Shown here: piece after piece, positions 16,413 through 24,606 of the stretch
How positions within the stretch are numbered: position 1 is the first letter of the stretch
Layout: each line of letters opens with the position of its first letter
Assembly: GCA_046309355.1 (NCBI GenBank)
Contig: JBKCPL010000061.1
Span: 1 to 44,225, forward strand
Origin: CAYSBE01 sp046309355
GTDB lineage: Bacteria; Bacteroidota; Bacteroidia; UKL13-3
DNA length: 44,225 nt
Reading direction: 5' to 3'
Made by a program: the position numbers and the translations under genes
Notes under the pieces: generated by a model
Told to the model about the DNA's origin: nothing
The model's input: the letters and a program-made list of their open reading frames with translations, nothing else
Database searches by the model: none

Positions 16413-18347
16413 TTACATCACATCTGCCATTTGTTCGCGTACGTGTTTCACAAAGTCTGCAATACCTAGCTTGCCCAAGTCTTCGCCTCCGTGCCTGCGG
16501 GCAGAAACTGCTCTTTCATTCATTTCCTGCTCGCCCACTACCAGCATGTAGGGTATCTTTTTAATCTCTGCTTCACGAATTTTTTTCCCGATTTTTTCAT
16601 TTCTCATATCGCAGTATCCGGTTAAGCCTTCGGCCTGAAGCAGGCTGAAAACCTCCTGTGCATAGGCTTCGTATTTTTCGCTGATGGGAAGTACAGCCAG
16701 CTGTTTTGGTGTTAGCCACAGCGGCAGGTTGCCGGCATAGTGCTCGAGTAAAAATCCAATAAAACGCTCGTGTGTACTTAGCGGTGCGCGGTGTATAATG
16801 ATGGGGCGCTCCTTTTCGTTCTTTTCGTTGGTAAACCACAAATCAAAACGTTCGGCCTGAGCAAAATCAACCTGGTTGGTAGCCAGCGTAAATTCACGTC
16901 CTATGGCGCTGTAAATCTGTATATCGATTTTGGGCCCGTAAAAGGCTGCTTCGTCTTCTACTTCCACAAAGTTTACTCCCAAACTTACCAGTACGTTACG
17001 AACCATATCTTCGGTTTTTTGCCACAATTCGGGTGCGTTAATGTATTTCTGCCCCAGCTTTTCCGAGGAGTGCTTGCTGAAACGCATCACGTATTTATCA
17101 ATTCCGAAAACCTTGAAATATTTCAGGTACAGGTCATTTACTTTTTTAAACTCTGCTTCAAATTGTGCTTCGGTACAGTATATATGCGCATCGTTCATTT
17201 GCAGCGACCTAACACGCATCAACCCGAACAGTTCTCCGCTTTGCTCATAGCGGTAACAGGTGCCGTACTCAGCAAAACGCAAAGGCAAATCTCGGTACGA
17301 CTTAGGTGTAGCCGCAAATATTTTATGGTGATGCGGGCAGTTCATAGCCTTTAGGTAGTACTTATCGCCATCCATTTCCATTGGAGGAAACATGCTTTCG
17401 GCATAATACGGCAAGTGGCCACTTTTAAGGTACATAGATTCCTTGGCAATGTGTGGGGTTTTCACCCGCAGGTAACCGGCTTCGGCTTCCGTTTTTTTAG
17501 CAAATGCCTCAAGCCTTTCTATAATAGCAGCTCCATTGGGCAACCACAATGGCAGTCCGGGTCCTACATCATCATCAAACGTAAATATTTCGAGTTCCTT
17601 TCCGAGTTTTCTATGGTCGCGTTTTTTGGCTTCCTCCAGCATGAGCAGGTACTCATCCAGTTCTGATTTTTTGGGGAAAGTAATTCCGTAAATACGGGTC
17701 AGCTGCTTGTTTTTTTCGTTGCCACGCCAATAGGCACCGGCCAGTGAAGTAAGTTTTATGGCTTTTATAAATCCGGTGTGCGGTATGTGTGGACCGCGGC
17801 ACAAGTCTGTAAAATTTCCTTGCTCGTAAAAGGTAATCTGACCGTCATTCAAATCCTGTAACAACTCTAATTTATACGGGTCGTTTTTTTCAGTAAAGTA
17901 TTGAATGGCATCGGCTTTGGAAACATCTTTTCGCACATAGGCGTGTCCTTGTCTGGCCAGTTCATTCATCTTGTCTTCTACCTTCTTCAGGTCGTCTACT
18001 CCAAAAGGCTGATTGCCAAAATCCACGTCATAGTAAAAGCCGTTATCTACCGGGGGTCCTATTCCAAATTTCACACCGGGATACAATGATTCCAGGGCTT
18101 CAGCCATTAAGTGTGCCGATGAATGCCACATGGTTTGTTTTCCTTCCTTGTCATTCCAGGTGAGCAGTGTAACGGCAGCATCCGTGTGAATGGGGCGTGT
18201 CGCATCCCACACTTCGTTGTTCACTTTGGCCGAAAGTACGTTGCGTGCCAGCCCCTCGCTTATGGATTTGGCTACGTCTAGTGCGGTTACTCCCCGTTCA
18301 TACGAGCGAACGGAACCGTCAGGCAATGTAATGTTGATGGTATTCAT
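16413..18347 (-). CDS. thrS: Threonyl-tRNA synthetase
   Basis: This class II synthetase charges tRNA-Thr. I place the start at the ATG at 18347 ('MNTINITLPDGSVRSYERG', 644 residues); an upstream TTG at 18359 is less likely. The order is a TGS domain (about residues 1-60), then the editing domain with 'HSSAHLMAEALESLYPGVKFGIGPPVDNGFYYD'. The catalytic core contains 'YLKAMNCPHHHKIF', with the zinc-binding Cys, and 'RFAEYGTCYRYEQSGELFGLMRVRSLQMNDAHIYC'. Motif 3 is 'RPIIIHRAPLSTHERFIGFLLEHYAGNLPLWL'. The C-terminal anticodon-binding domain starts at 'PKQLAVLPI'. It heads the thrS-infC-rpmI-rplT operon, with a 183-base gap to infC. The divergent gene upstream begins 123 bases away. Confidence 0.97.
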   Translation of the reverse strand: MNTINITLPDGSVRSYERGVTALDVAKSISEGLARNVLSAKVNNEVWDATRPIHTDAAVTLLTWNDKEGKQTMWHSSAHLMAEALESLYPGVKFGIGPPVDNGFYYDVDFGNQPFGVDDLKKVEDKMNELARQGHAYVRKDVSKADAIQYFTEKNDPYKLELLQDLNDGQITFYEQGNFTDLCRGPHIPHTGFIKAIKLTSLAGAYWRGNEKNKQLTRIYGITFPKKSELDEYLLMLEEAKKRDHRKLGKELEIFTFDDDVGPGLPLWLPNGAAIIERLEAFAKKTEAEAGYLRVKTPHIAKESMYLKSGHLPYYAESMFPPMEMDGDKYYLKAMNCPHHHKIFAATPKSYRDLPLRFAEYGTCYRYEQSGELFGLMRVRSLQMNDAHIYCTEAQFEAEFKKVNDLYLKYFKVFGIDKYVMRFSKHSSEKLGQKYINAPELWQKTEDMVRNVLVSLGVNFVEVEDEAAFYGPKIDIQIYSAIGREFTLATNQVDFAQAERFDLWFTNEKNEKERPIIIHRAPLSTHERFIGFLLEHYAGNLPLWLTPKQLAVLPISEKYEAYAQEVFSLLQAEGLTGYCDMRNEKIGKKIREAEIKKIPYMLVVGEQEMNERAVSARRHGGEDLGKLGIADFVKHVREQMADVM

Positions 18348-18470
18348 AAAGAGTTGCAAAATACGCCAACGTGTAGAATTTGTAAAATTTACTTCACATT
18401 TGAATGCAGAAATGCTGAGCGGTTAAAACAAAATGCGGCCGTCAGCTATTATCACATATATTTACGCACT

Positions 18471-18950
18471 ATGGCAAAACCATCCTTATTACTGATTGAT
18501 GCACTGCGAAAAGCAGCTACCCAGTTAAGCAATAACAAGCCTTACGAATGGGGACACATGGGAAATTGTAACTGCGGGCACCTGGCTCAGGTTCTGTTAA
18601 ATGTTTCAAAAGCTGAAATACACCGGCATGCAATGGAACGCACAGGCGATTGGAGTGAACAGCTAAATGATTACTGCCCAACAAGCGGATTGGAAATGGA
18701 CAAACTTATATTCGGCTTGCTTGAAAAAGGACTAAGTACCACAGACCTCCAGCAATTGGAATACCTAAGTGACCCTGCTGTACTTGAGCGGCTGGGGGTT
18801 AGCAGTCTGCGTCACAACTACCGTGAACACGTAATTAATTACATGCGTACTTGGGCCGATATGCTGGAAGAGCAGTTACTGGAAACGCTTCCTTTACCTG
18901 TATCCCAGCCTGATGAGCGCACGCTGAGCATCGGGATAATCAACTCCTGA
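18471..18950 (+). CDS. Conserved hypothetical protein with CNCGH motif
   Basis: The ATG at 18471 gives a 159-residue soluble protein ('MAKPSLLLIDALRKAATQL'). The segment 'KPYEWGHMGNCNCGHLAQVLLN' has two closely spaced Cys and two His that could bind metal. This is followed by 'DWSEQLNDYCPTSGLEMDKLIFGLLEKGLSTTDLQQLEYLSDPAVLERLG' and a helical C-terminus. I recall similar uncharacterised proteins in other Bacteroidota but know no function. The frame extends upstream to 18354, but the added residues overlap the thrS start region and look non-coding. Its last 57 bases overlap the 3' end of the convergent TPR gene, so the final 18 or so residues of both proteins share DNA. Confidence 0.75.
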   Translation: MAKPSLLLIDALRKAATQLSNNKPYEWGHMGNCNCGHLAQVLLNVSKAEIHRHAMERTGDWSEQLNDYCPTSGLEMDKLIFGLLEKGLSTTDLQQLEYLSDPAVLERLGVSSLRHNYREHVINYMRTWADMLEEQLLETLPLPVSQPDERTLSIGIINS

Positions 18951-19919
18951 TTTAATGATAACCTGATAATTCAGTACAGCATCCTGCTTGTTTCCCAACT
19001 TTTCGTGGGTTAAACCGCGCATATAATAGGCATCCGTCATATCCTGATTCATTTGTATGCATATGGTGAATGCATGTAGTGCCTCTTTGTATTTACCGGC
19101 ATCAAAATTTATCATGCCCACGTTGTAATATGCATCTGCATTTTTCTCGTCCAGTTCAATTACACGCTTGTAGTCCAGCAATGCGTCTTGCAGTTTTCCC
19201 TTTTGCTGATAGTAGTATGCACGTGCAAAATACGCTTCCTTGCTTCTTGGCTGAAGTTTTATTGCTGTAGTCAGGTACTCTTTAGCTGCGCTGTGTCCGC
19301 GTGCGGTAAGTAAAATTCCCAACTGTATAAGGGCATCGTACTCTTTCGCGTTCAACTCCAGCACCTTTTGAAACGATGCAATGGCACGAATGCTGTCGCC
19401 CATTTCTTTCTGATTCATGCCCCGTACAAAATAAGCTTGTGTATTTTTTTTATTGGCTGCTACAATATCGTTGAGTAAGGCAATGGATTTGGTATGTTCT
19501 TTTACTACGAAATACAATTCGGCCAGTTTCATTTTTGCATCTTCAAAGTCGGGTTTTAATAGTATGGCCTGTTGATACGACTTTTCAGCATCCAGCGTGC
19601 GGTTCATGGCATACAGGATGCGCGCTTTTTGAAAATGATACAGTGGGTATTCGGGTGCATATTTTATCGCATCGCCCAAATCGGCCAGCGCACGATCCAG
19701 GTATTTTTCATCGAAGTAGCGTGTACCCCGCTGGTAATATAACTCGGCATCGGTCGGATTTTTTTCAATAGCCTGACTAAGTTCCTGAATGGTAGCTGTT
19801 ATCTTCTCTTCGTTTGCTTTGGCAGCCTTACCTGACGGTTCATTGTTGCTGCAGGCGGTGAGGCAAAGCGACATACAACTGACAAAAATCAGTTTTAGAA
19901 TAGTTGTTTTAAAATACAT
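18894..19919 (-). CDS. TPR-repeat lipoprotein
   Basis: The start at 19919 ('MYFKTTILKLIFVSCMSLCLTACSNNEPSG') gives a lipoprotein signal with lipobox 'LTAC' (Cys23); the open frame upstream adds only an implausible extension. After a short linker, about eight tetratricopeptide repeats of 34 residues follow, for example 'AELYYQRGTRYFDEKYLDRALADLGDAIKYAPEY', 'KEAYFARAYYYQQKGKLQDALLDYKRVIELDEKN' and 'ADAYYNVGMINFDAGKYKEALHAFTICIQMNQDM'. It is probably a periplasmic or inner-leaflet scaffold. Its operon partner, if any, is not visible: hmgA is divergent upstream and the 159-residue protein converges and overlaps downstream. Confidence 0.88.
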   Translation of the reverse strand: MYFKTTILKLIFVSCMSLCLTACSNNEPSGKAAKANEEKITATIQELSQAIEKNPTDAELYYQRGTRYFDEKYLDRALADLGDAIKYAPEYPLYHFQKARILYAMNRTLDAEKSYQQAILLKPDFEDAKMKLAELYFVVKEHTKSIALLNDIVAANKKNTQAYFVRGMNQKEMGDSIRAIASFQKVLELNAKEYDALIQLGILLTARGHSAAKEYLTTAIKLQPRSKEAYFARAYYYQQKGKLQDALLDYKRVIELDEKNADAYYNVGMINFDAGKYKEALHAFTICIQMNQDMTDAYYMRGLTHEKLGNKQDAVLNYQVIIKSGVDYPDAQRALIRLGYR

Positions 19920-19959
19920 TTGCTTTTGGAACATTACACTTGTAAGTCGCAAAAAACAT

Positions 19960-19990
19960 AAAAATGTTTGCATTGCACTGCAAAAATGTT
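19960..19990. promoter_or_regulatory. Possible operator between TPR lipoprotein gene and hmgA
   Basis: AAAAATGTT occurs twice in direct orientation (19960-19968 and 19982-19990), 22 bases apart. An inverted pair TTTGCA/TGCAAA (19967-19972 and 19979-19984) lies across them. The arrangement is in the divergent promoter region 23 bases before the hmgA start, which suits a dimeric repressor site; no regulator is known from the window. Confidence 0.3.
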
Positions 19991-20012
19991 CAGTTAATTA
20001 CTCTTAATAATT

Positions 20013-21170
20013 ATGCCGTTTTATCACAAGCTAGGAAAAATACCCCCAAAGCGTCACACCCAGTTTAGAAAGCCTGATGGCAGTTTGTATCAGGAAGAGC
20101 TCGTATCTACAGAAGGTTTCTCCAGTTTATACTCACTTGTATACCATACGAATCCGCCAACACTAGTAAAGGATATTGGCAAAGCTAGCGATTTCGGGCC
20201 GGTGGCTGCATTGGAAAAAAATATGCAAAGCCGCAGTTTGCTTACCTTCAACAGTGCCCCTCAGGATGACTATCTGCAAAGCCGCGTGTATTTGTTGTTT
20301 AACAACGATGTATACCTGGCATCGGCCGCTCCTAAAAAAAGCATGACCGACTATTTCTATAAAAATGCAGACGGTGATGAAGTACTGTTTATACATGAAG
20401 GCAGCGGTGTGCTTAAAACCATTTATGGGCAACTGCCTTTTGAGTATGGCGATTACCTCGTTATTCCCCGTGGAACTATTTATCAGTTGCATTTTAACAG
20501 CGAAAACAACCGCATTTTTATCACCGAAAGTATGTCGCCTGTGCGTCCGCCTAAGAGGTATTTAAACCAATACGGACAATTACTGGAACACTCACCTTAT
20601 TGCGAACGCGATATTAAGCTGCCGCAAGATTTGGAAACCTTTGACGTGAAAGGCGATTTTCAGGTGATGATTAAAAAGCAAAATATGTTGTATCCATATA
20701 CGTATGCGGCACATCCGTTTAGTGCCATCGGCTGGGACGGATTTCAGTATCCGTATGGTTTCAGCATACACAATTATGAACCCATAACCGGTCGTGTGCA
20801 CATGCCACCACCTATACATCAAACATTTGAAGGACATAATTTTGTGATATGCTCATTTGTACCTCGCTTGTATGATTACCATCCGTTATCCATTCCTGCT
20901 CCGTATGCGCACAGCAATGTAGATAGCGATGAAGTGTTGTATTATGTAGATGGCGATTTCATGAGTCGCAAGCATGTAGAGCGTGGCATGATTACACTAC
21001 ACCCCAAAGGTATTCCGCACGGTCCGCATCCCGGCACGGTCGAAAAATCAATCGGGCAAAAAGAAACCAAAGAACTGGCCGTAATGATTGATCCGTTTTA
21101 CCCGCTGAAGCTTACACAAGCTGCATTGGATATGGAAGACCCGAAATACTATAAATCGTGGGTAGAGTAA
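20013..21170 (+). CDS. hmgA: Homogentisate 1,2-dioxygenase
   Basis: It opens the ring of homogentisate to maleylacetoacetate in tyrosine and phenylalanine degradation, using Fe(II) in the cytoplasm. The 385-residue cupin protein begins 'MPFYHKLGKIPPKRHTQFRKPDG'. The N-terminal cupin has 'DEVLFIHEGSGVLKTIYGQLPFEYGDYLVIPRGTIYQL'. The C-terminal part has 'HMPPPIHQTFEGHNFVICSFVPRLYDYHP', 'APYAHSNVDSDEVLYYVDGDF' and 'GIPHGPHPG'. By comparison with the human enzyme (His335, Glu341, His371), the likely iron ligands are His300, Glu307 and His336. It is shorter than the eukaryotic enzyme (about 445 residues), as expected for the Bacteroidota form. hppD, which makes its substrate, follows after 45 bases and is surely in the same operon. 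Confidence 0.95.
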   Translation: MPFYHKLGKIPPKRHTQFRKPDGSLYQEELVSTEGFSSLYSLVYHTNPPTLVKDIGKASDFGPVAALEKNMQSRSLLTFNSAPQDDYLQSRVYLLFNNDVYLASAAPKKSMTDYFYKNADGDEVLFIHEGSGVLKTIYGQLPFEYGDYLVIPRGTIYQLHFNSENNRIFITESMSPVRPPKRYLNQYGQLLEHSPYCERDIKLPQDLETFDVKGDFQVMIKKQNMLYPYTYAAHPFSAIGWDGFQYPYGFSIHNYEPITGRVHMPPPIHQTFEGHNFVICSFVPRLYDYHPLSIPAPYAHSNVDSDEVLYYVDGDFMSRKHVERGMITLHPKGIPHGPHPGTVEKSIGQKETKELAVMIDPFYPLKLTQAALDMEDPKYYKSWVE

Positions 21171-21215
21171 CCCATAGAACTATTAACTCGTAAATGTTGA
21201 ACCCGTATATCAAAA

Positions 21216-22340
21216 ATGGAAACTTTAGAACTAACAAAAAAAGAAACAACTGCTGATTTTCTTCCGCTCAACGGAACCGATTTTATTGAACTGTGGGTAG
21301 GCAATGCCAAACAGGCTGCCCATTTTTACAAAACTGCATTTGGCTTTCAAAGTCTGGCCTATGCAGGACCAGAAACCGGCTTACGCGATCGTGCATCGTA
21401 TGTGCTAAAACAAGATAAAATTCGGCTGATACTTACCTCCCCGTTAAGCAGCAATAGCCATATTGCCGAGCACCATAAAAAGCACGGTGACGGAGTAAAA
21501 TACCTGGCATTGTGGGTGAATGATGCCTACGATGCGTTTGAACAAACCACCAAACGCGGAGCAACTGCCACACTTGAACCTACAACATTGAAAGATGCAA
21601 ACGGTGAAGTACGAATGTGCGGTATAAAAACATATGGAGAAGTCGAACATTTATTCATTGAACGCAAAAATTACACCGGTGTATTTATGCCCGGCTTTGT
21701 AAAATGGGAAAGCGATTACAATCCACCTCCGGCAGGTCTTTTGTATGTTGATCATTGCGTGGGTAATGTAGGCTGGAATCAGATGAATCCATGGGTAAAA
21801 TTTTATGAAGACGTGCTCGGTTTCAAAAATATTCTTTCGTTTGACGATAAAGATATATCCACCGAATATTCGGCATTGATGAGTAAAGTAATGAGCAATG
21901 GAAACGGATATGTAAAATTTCCTATAAATGAACCGGCCGAAGGAAAAAAGAAATCACAGGTAGAAGAGTATCTTGATTTTTATGAAGGTGAGGGCGTGCA
22001 GCATATTGCCATTGCCACAAAAGACATAATCAGCACCATTCGCAACCTGAAAGCACGTGGAGTTGAATTTTTGCAGGTGCCCAAATCGTATTACGATGAT
22101 TTGCTCGAGCGTGTAGGACCGATAGATGAGGATCTGGCACCATTGCGTGAACTGGGTATACTGGTTGATCGGGATGATCAGGGTTATTTGCTGCAGTTAT
22201 TCACCAAACCGGTAGAAGACAGACCCACACTGTTTTTTGAAATCATACAGCGCAAAGGCGCTCAAAGTTTCGGTAAAGGTAATTTCAAAGCCTTGTTTGA
22301 AGCGCTTGAACGTGAGCAAGCAAACAGAGGTAATTTATAA
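21216..22340 (+). CDS. hppD: 4-hydroxyphenylpyruvate dioxygenase
   Basis: It converts 4-hydroxyphenylpyruvate to homogentisate, one step before HmgA. The 374-residue protein has two vicinal-oxygen-chelate halves: the N-terminal from 'NGTDFIELWVGNAKQAAHFYKTAFGF', the C-terminal from 'LLYVDHCVGNV'. The Fe(II) facial triad is visible as His180 ('VDHCVGN'), His263 ('GVQHIAIAT') and Glu342 ('FFEIIQRKG'). The C-terminal 'QSFGKGNFKALFEALEREQANRG' is the lid helix typical of the family. The gene is co-oriented with hmgA. The later enzymes of the pathway (maleylacetoacetate isomerase, fumarylacetoacetase) are not in the window. A GC-rich bidirectional terminator follows. Confidence 0.97.
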   Translation: METLELTKKETTADFLPLNGTDFIELWVGNAKQAAHFYKTAFGFQSLAYAGPETGLRDRASYVLKQDKIRLILTSPLSSNSHIAEHHKKHGDGVKYLALWVNDAYDAFEQTTKRGATATLEPTTLKDANGEVRMCGIKTYGEVEHLFIERKNYTGVFMPGFVKWESDYNPPPAGLLYVDHCVGNVGWNQMNPWVKFYEDVLGFKNILSFDDKDISTEYSALMSKVMSNGNGYVKFPINEPAEGKKKSQVEEYLDFYEGEGVQHIAIATKDIISTIRNLKARGVEFLQVPKSYYDDLLERVGPIDEDLAPLRELGILVDRDDQGYLLQLFTKPVEDRPTLFFEIIQRKGAQSFGKGNFKALFEALEREQANRGNL

Positions 22341-22355
22341 CAGGTAACAGACTAT

Positions 22356-22398
22356 AAAAAAAAACGGGGCCCCGCGCACCGCCCGGGGCCCCGTTTTT
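22356..22398. terminator. Bidirectional GC-rich terminator
   Basis: An 11-bp helix (22364-22374 with 22384-22394) is flanked by nine A (22356-22364) and five T (22394-22398), so it works for both hppD (plus) and the dipeptidyl peptidase gene (minus), which converge here. It shares the 10-base string GGCCCCGCGC with the terminator at 14881-14909. Confidence 0.9.
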
Positions 22399-22414
22399 AC
22401 ATTGGCTTGCCGTA

Positions 22415-24481
22415 TTAGTTATACACCGGCAATAATCCGTATTGTTTGCCAAGCTCTATCTGTGTATTCAAAAAGTCATCTGCATATTCCACCTTCACAT
22501 CGGTAATTTTATCGCCATTCACTACAGGCACCAAGCGCGGTTGAACAAAACCTTTGTAAGGAGCCACGTTCAATTTCTCAAAACGCTCACGTACTTCCTT
22601 TAATAATGTCTGATCTACCTTTACTCCATAACCTTCAACCAGTGCAGTCGCTGCTTTGTAATCGCCTTCTGATTTAATGCGCTGTATCTCGCGCAGCAGG
22701 TCTCCGAATAATGTTCTCAGCTTTTCGTAATTGTTTACCTTCACATACGTTTTGCCATCTTTTTTCACCCACTCAATCACGTTTTCGACTTTGCCTTTTT
22801 CATACGCCCACGAAGCCACCAACTGACGGTTGCGCATGTGGGCTTCTTCGAGATTTTCGCCCAACGGTATGCGTGTAAGCTGCGTTATCAAACCGTTTCG
22901 TATGTATCCATCGTACTCACATTTTCCCACTTCCAGTGATGGCATTACACCAATATCAACCAGCTTTTGGTCAAAAATATAATACAAAGCTACCAGGTCG
23001 GCACGCGCTTCTTCCAGTGTACTGGCATAATTTTTTAACGTTTGATCGGGATCTCCTACCCCTTTGTTAATCTGCCCCGAAGCGTGACCAATTACTTCGT
23101 GCATATCGGTATGCAGGTCGCCTGCCAATGCTCCGAAATTTTTATTGCGTTCTATTTCTTCATCACTGAAGGCAAATTCTTTCATCATCGGGCTTTTTGC
23201 CCCAACTACATTGTACGAGCGAACAATATTTCCAAGGGCAACTGATTTTGATCCGTGTTTCTGACGTATCCAGTTGGCATTCGGTAAATTAATTCCTATT
23301 GGAGTGGAGGGGGCTGCATCTCCCGATTCCTGTATAACAGTTATAACTTTTGCAGTTATCCCTTTTACTTCTTTCTTCTTATGCTCAGGCATTAAGGGCG
23401 AGTTGTCTTCAAACCACTGAGCATTGGCTGCAATGGTTGCAATACGCTTGGTCGCTTCCATATCTTTCATCGATACTACCGACTCATACGTGCCGCGCTT
23501 GCCTATGGCATCACCGTACACTTCAATAAATCCGTTTACTACATCCAGTCTGCTCTCGGTGTCGTTTACCCAAGCTATATTGTACTCATCCCACTTTTTC
23601 AGGTCGCCAGTTTTGTAATACTCCACCAGCAGTTGCAATGCTTTTTTCTGTTTATCGTTCTCAGCTACGCCCACTGCTTTTTCAAGCCAGTAAACTATGC
23701 GTTCGATGGCAGCGGTGTACATGCCACCTATTTTCCAAACCTTTTCAACTACCGTTCCATTTTCTTTGGTCATCTTTGAGTTGAGCCCCCACGATATAGG
23801 TTCTGCATCGTCTTTTTTCATACGCGATGCGTAGTAGGCTTCTACTTCGACCTGGGTAACTCCTTCATAAAAATTATTGGCCGATGCTTTTACGTTATCA
23901 ATGCCGGCCGAAAGGTCAACAATCTTCGAATCGGTTTTGGGATCGAACAAAATGGGTGTATAAAACGATTTAAACTCATCAAACGAGCGGCCGTTGAGCG
24001 GCAATGCATCAGCAACTGCCTGGGCTGTTTGCCAGAAATAGTCGGGTGTACAGCCGGGTATAAATTTCGTATTGCTGTAGTGGTGGTGAATGCCATTCGA
24101 AAAAAATACACGCTTGGCATACGTCTCCAGTTGCTTCCAGTCTTCCGAAGTTTTATCGCCTGTATAGTTGCTGATGATGGCTTCCAGCGTTTTGCGCACA
24201 GCCAGGTTGTGTTTATACTTCTGATCGTAAATAATATCGCGGCCTGCATTGGCTGCTTCGTATAAATAATACGCCAGCTCTTTTTGCTGCAAAGTAAGTT
24301 CGTCAAATCCGGTTACTTCATAGCGCAATACCTGCAAATCGGCAAAGCGGTCGCACTCTACCTGAAAGCCTTTGGCTCCAGTGTCGGATGTACTTTGTTT
24401 GTTGTCGCTCTTGCAGCTTTGTACAATCAAAGCCGCACTAAGTGCTGTTGTCATCATAAGGTTATTCCATCTCTGTTGCAT
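22415..24481 (-). CDS. Dipeptidyl peptidase III (M49 zinc peptidase), lipoprotein
   Basis: It removes dipeptides from the N-terminus of short peptides. The 688-residue protein carries the M49 zinc motif in the form HEVIGH (His461, Glu462, His466) and the second motif EEARADL, with Glu491 as third ligand. The spacing of about 30 residues between the motifs agrees with the Bacteroidota short form and not the human one. The N-terminus 'MMTTALSAALIVQSCKSDNKQS' has a lipobox (VQSC, Cys23), so the enzyme is probably anchored in the periplasm or at the surface, unlike the cytosolic eukaryotic enzyme. It is a single-gene unit with its own terminator and a divergent neighbour at 24607. The HEVIGH form is a mild departure from the usual HELLGH/HECLGH. 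Confidence 0.93.
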   Translation of the reverse strand: MQQRWNNLMMTTALSAALIVQSCKSDNKQSTSDTGAKGFQVECDRFADLQVLRYEVTGFDELTLQQKELAYYLYEAANAGRDIIYDQKYKHNLAVRKTLEAIISNYTGDKTSEDWKQLETYAKRVFFSNGIHHHYSNTKFIPGCTPDYFWQTAQAVADALPLNGRSFDEFKSFYTPILFDPKTDSKIVDLSAGIDNVKASANNFYEGVTQVEVEAYYASRMKKDDAEPISWGLNSKMTKENGTVVEKVWKIGGMYTAAIERIVYWLEKAVGVAENDKQKKALQLLVEYYKTGDLKKWDEYNIAWVNDTESRLDVVNGFIEVYGDAIGKRGTYESVVSMKDMEATKRIATIAANAQWFEDNSPLMPEHKKKEVKGITAKVITVIQESGDAAPSTPIGINLPNANWIRQKHGSKSVALGNIVRSYNVVGAKSPMMKEFAFSDEEIERNKNFGALAGDLHTDMHEVIGHASGQINKGVGDPDQTLKNYASTLEEARADLVALYYIFDQKLVDIGVMPSLEVGKCEYDGYIRNGLITQLTRIPLGENLEEAHMRNRQLVASWAYEKGKVENVIEWVKKDGKTYVKVNNYEKLRTLFGDLLREIQRIKSEGDYKAATALVEGYGVKVDQTLLKEVRERFEKLNVAPYKGFVQPRLVPVVNGDKITDVKVEYADDFLNTQIELGKQYGLLPVYN

Positions 24482-24606
24482 ACGTTGTATATTTAATTGG
24501 TGTTCAAAGCAACGGTTTCGTATGTAATTTTCAAAGTGCTTTATAAAACAAACACGTCATTGCAATAAATGTGTAAGTTGCGCCTTCATGCATTTCCATA
24601 CACCCT

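Noticed and set aside
16791..17354. Plus-strand open frame of 187 codons inside thrS
   Set aside because: It lies antisense to the highly conserved ThrRS catalytic core and has no recognisable domain.
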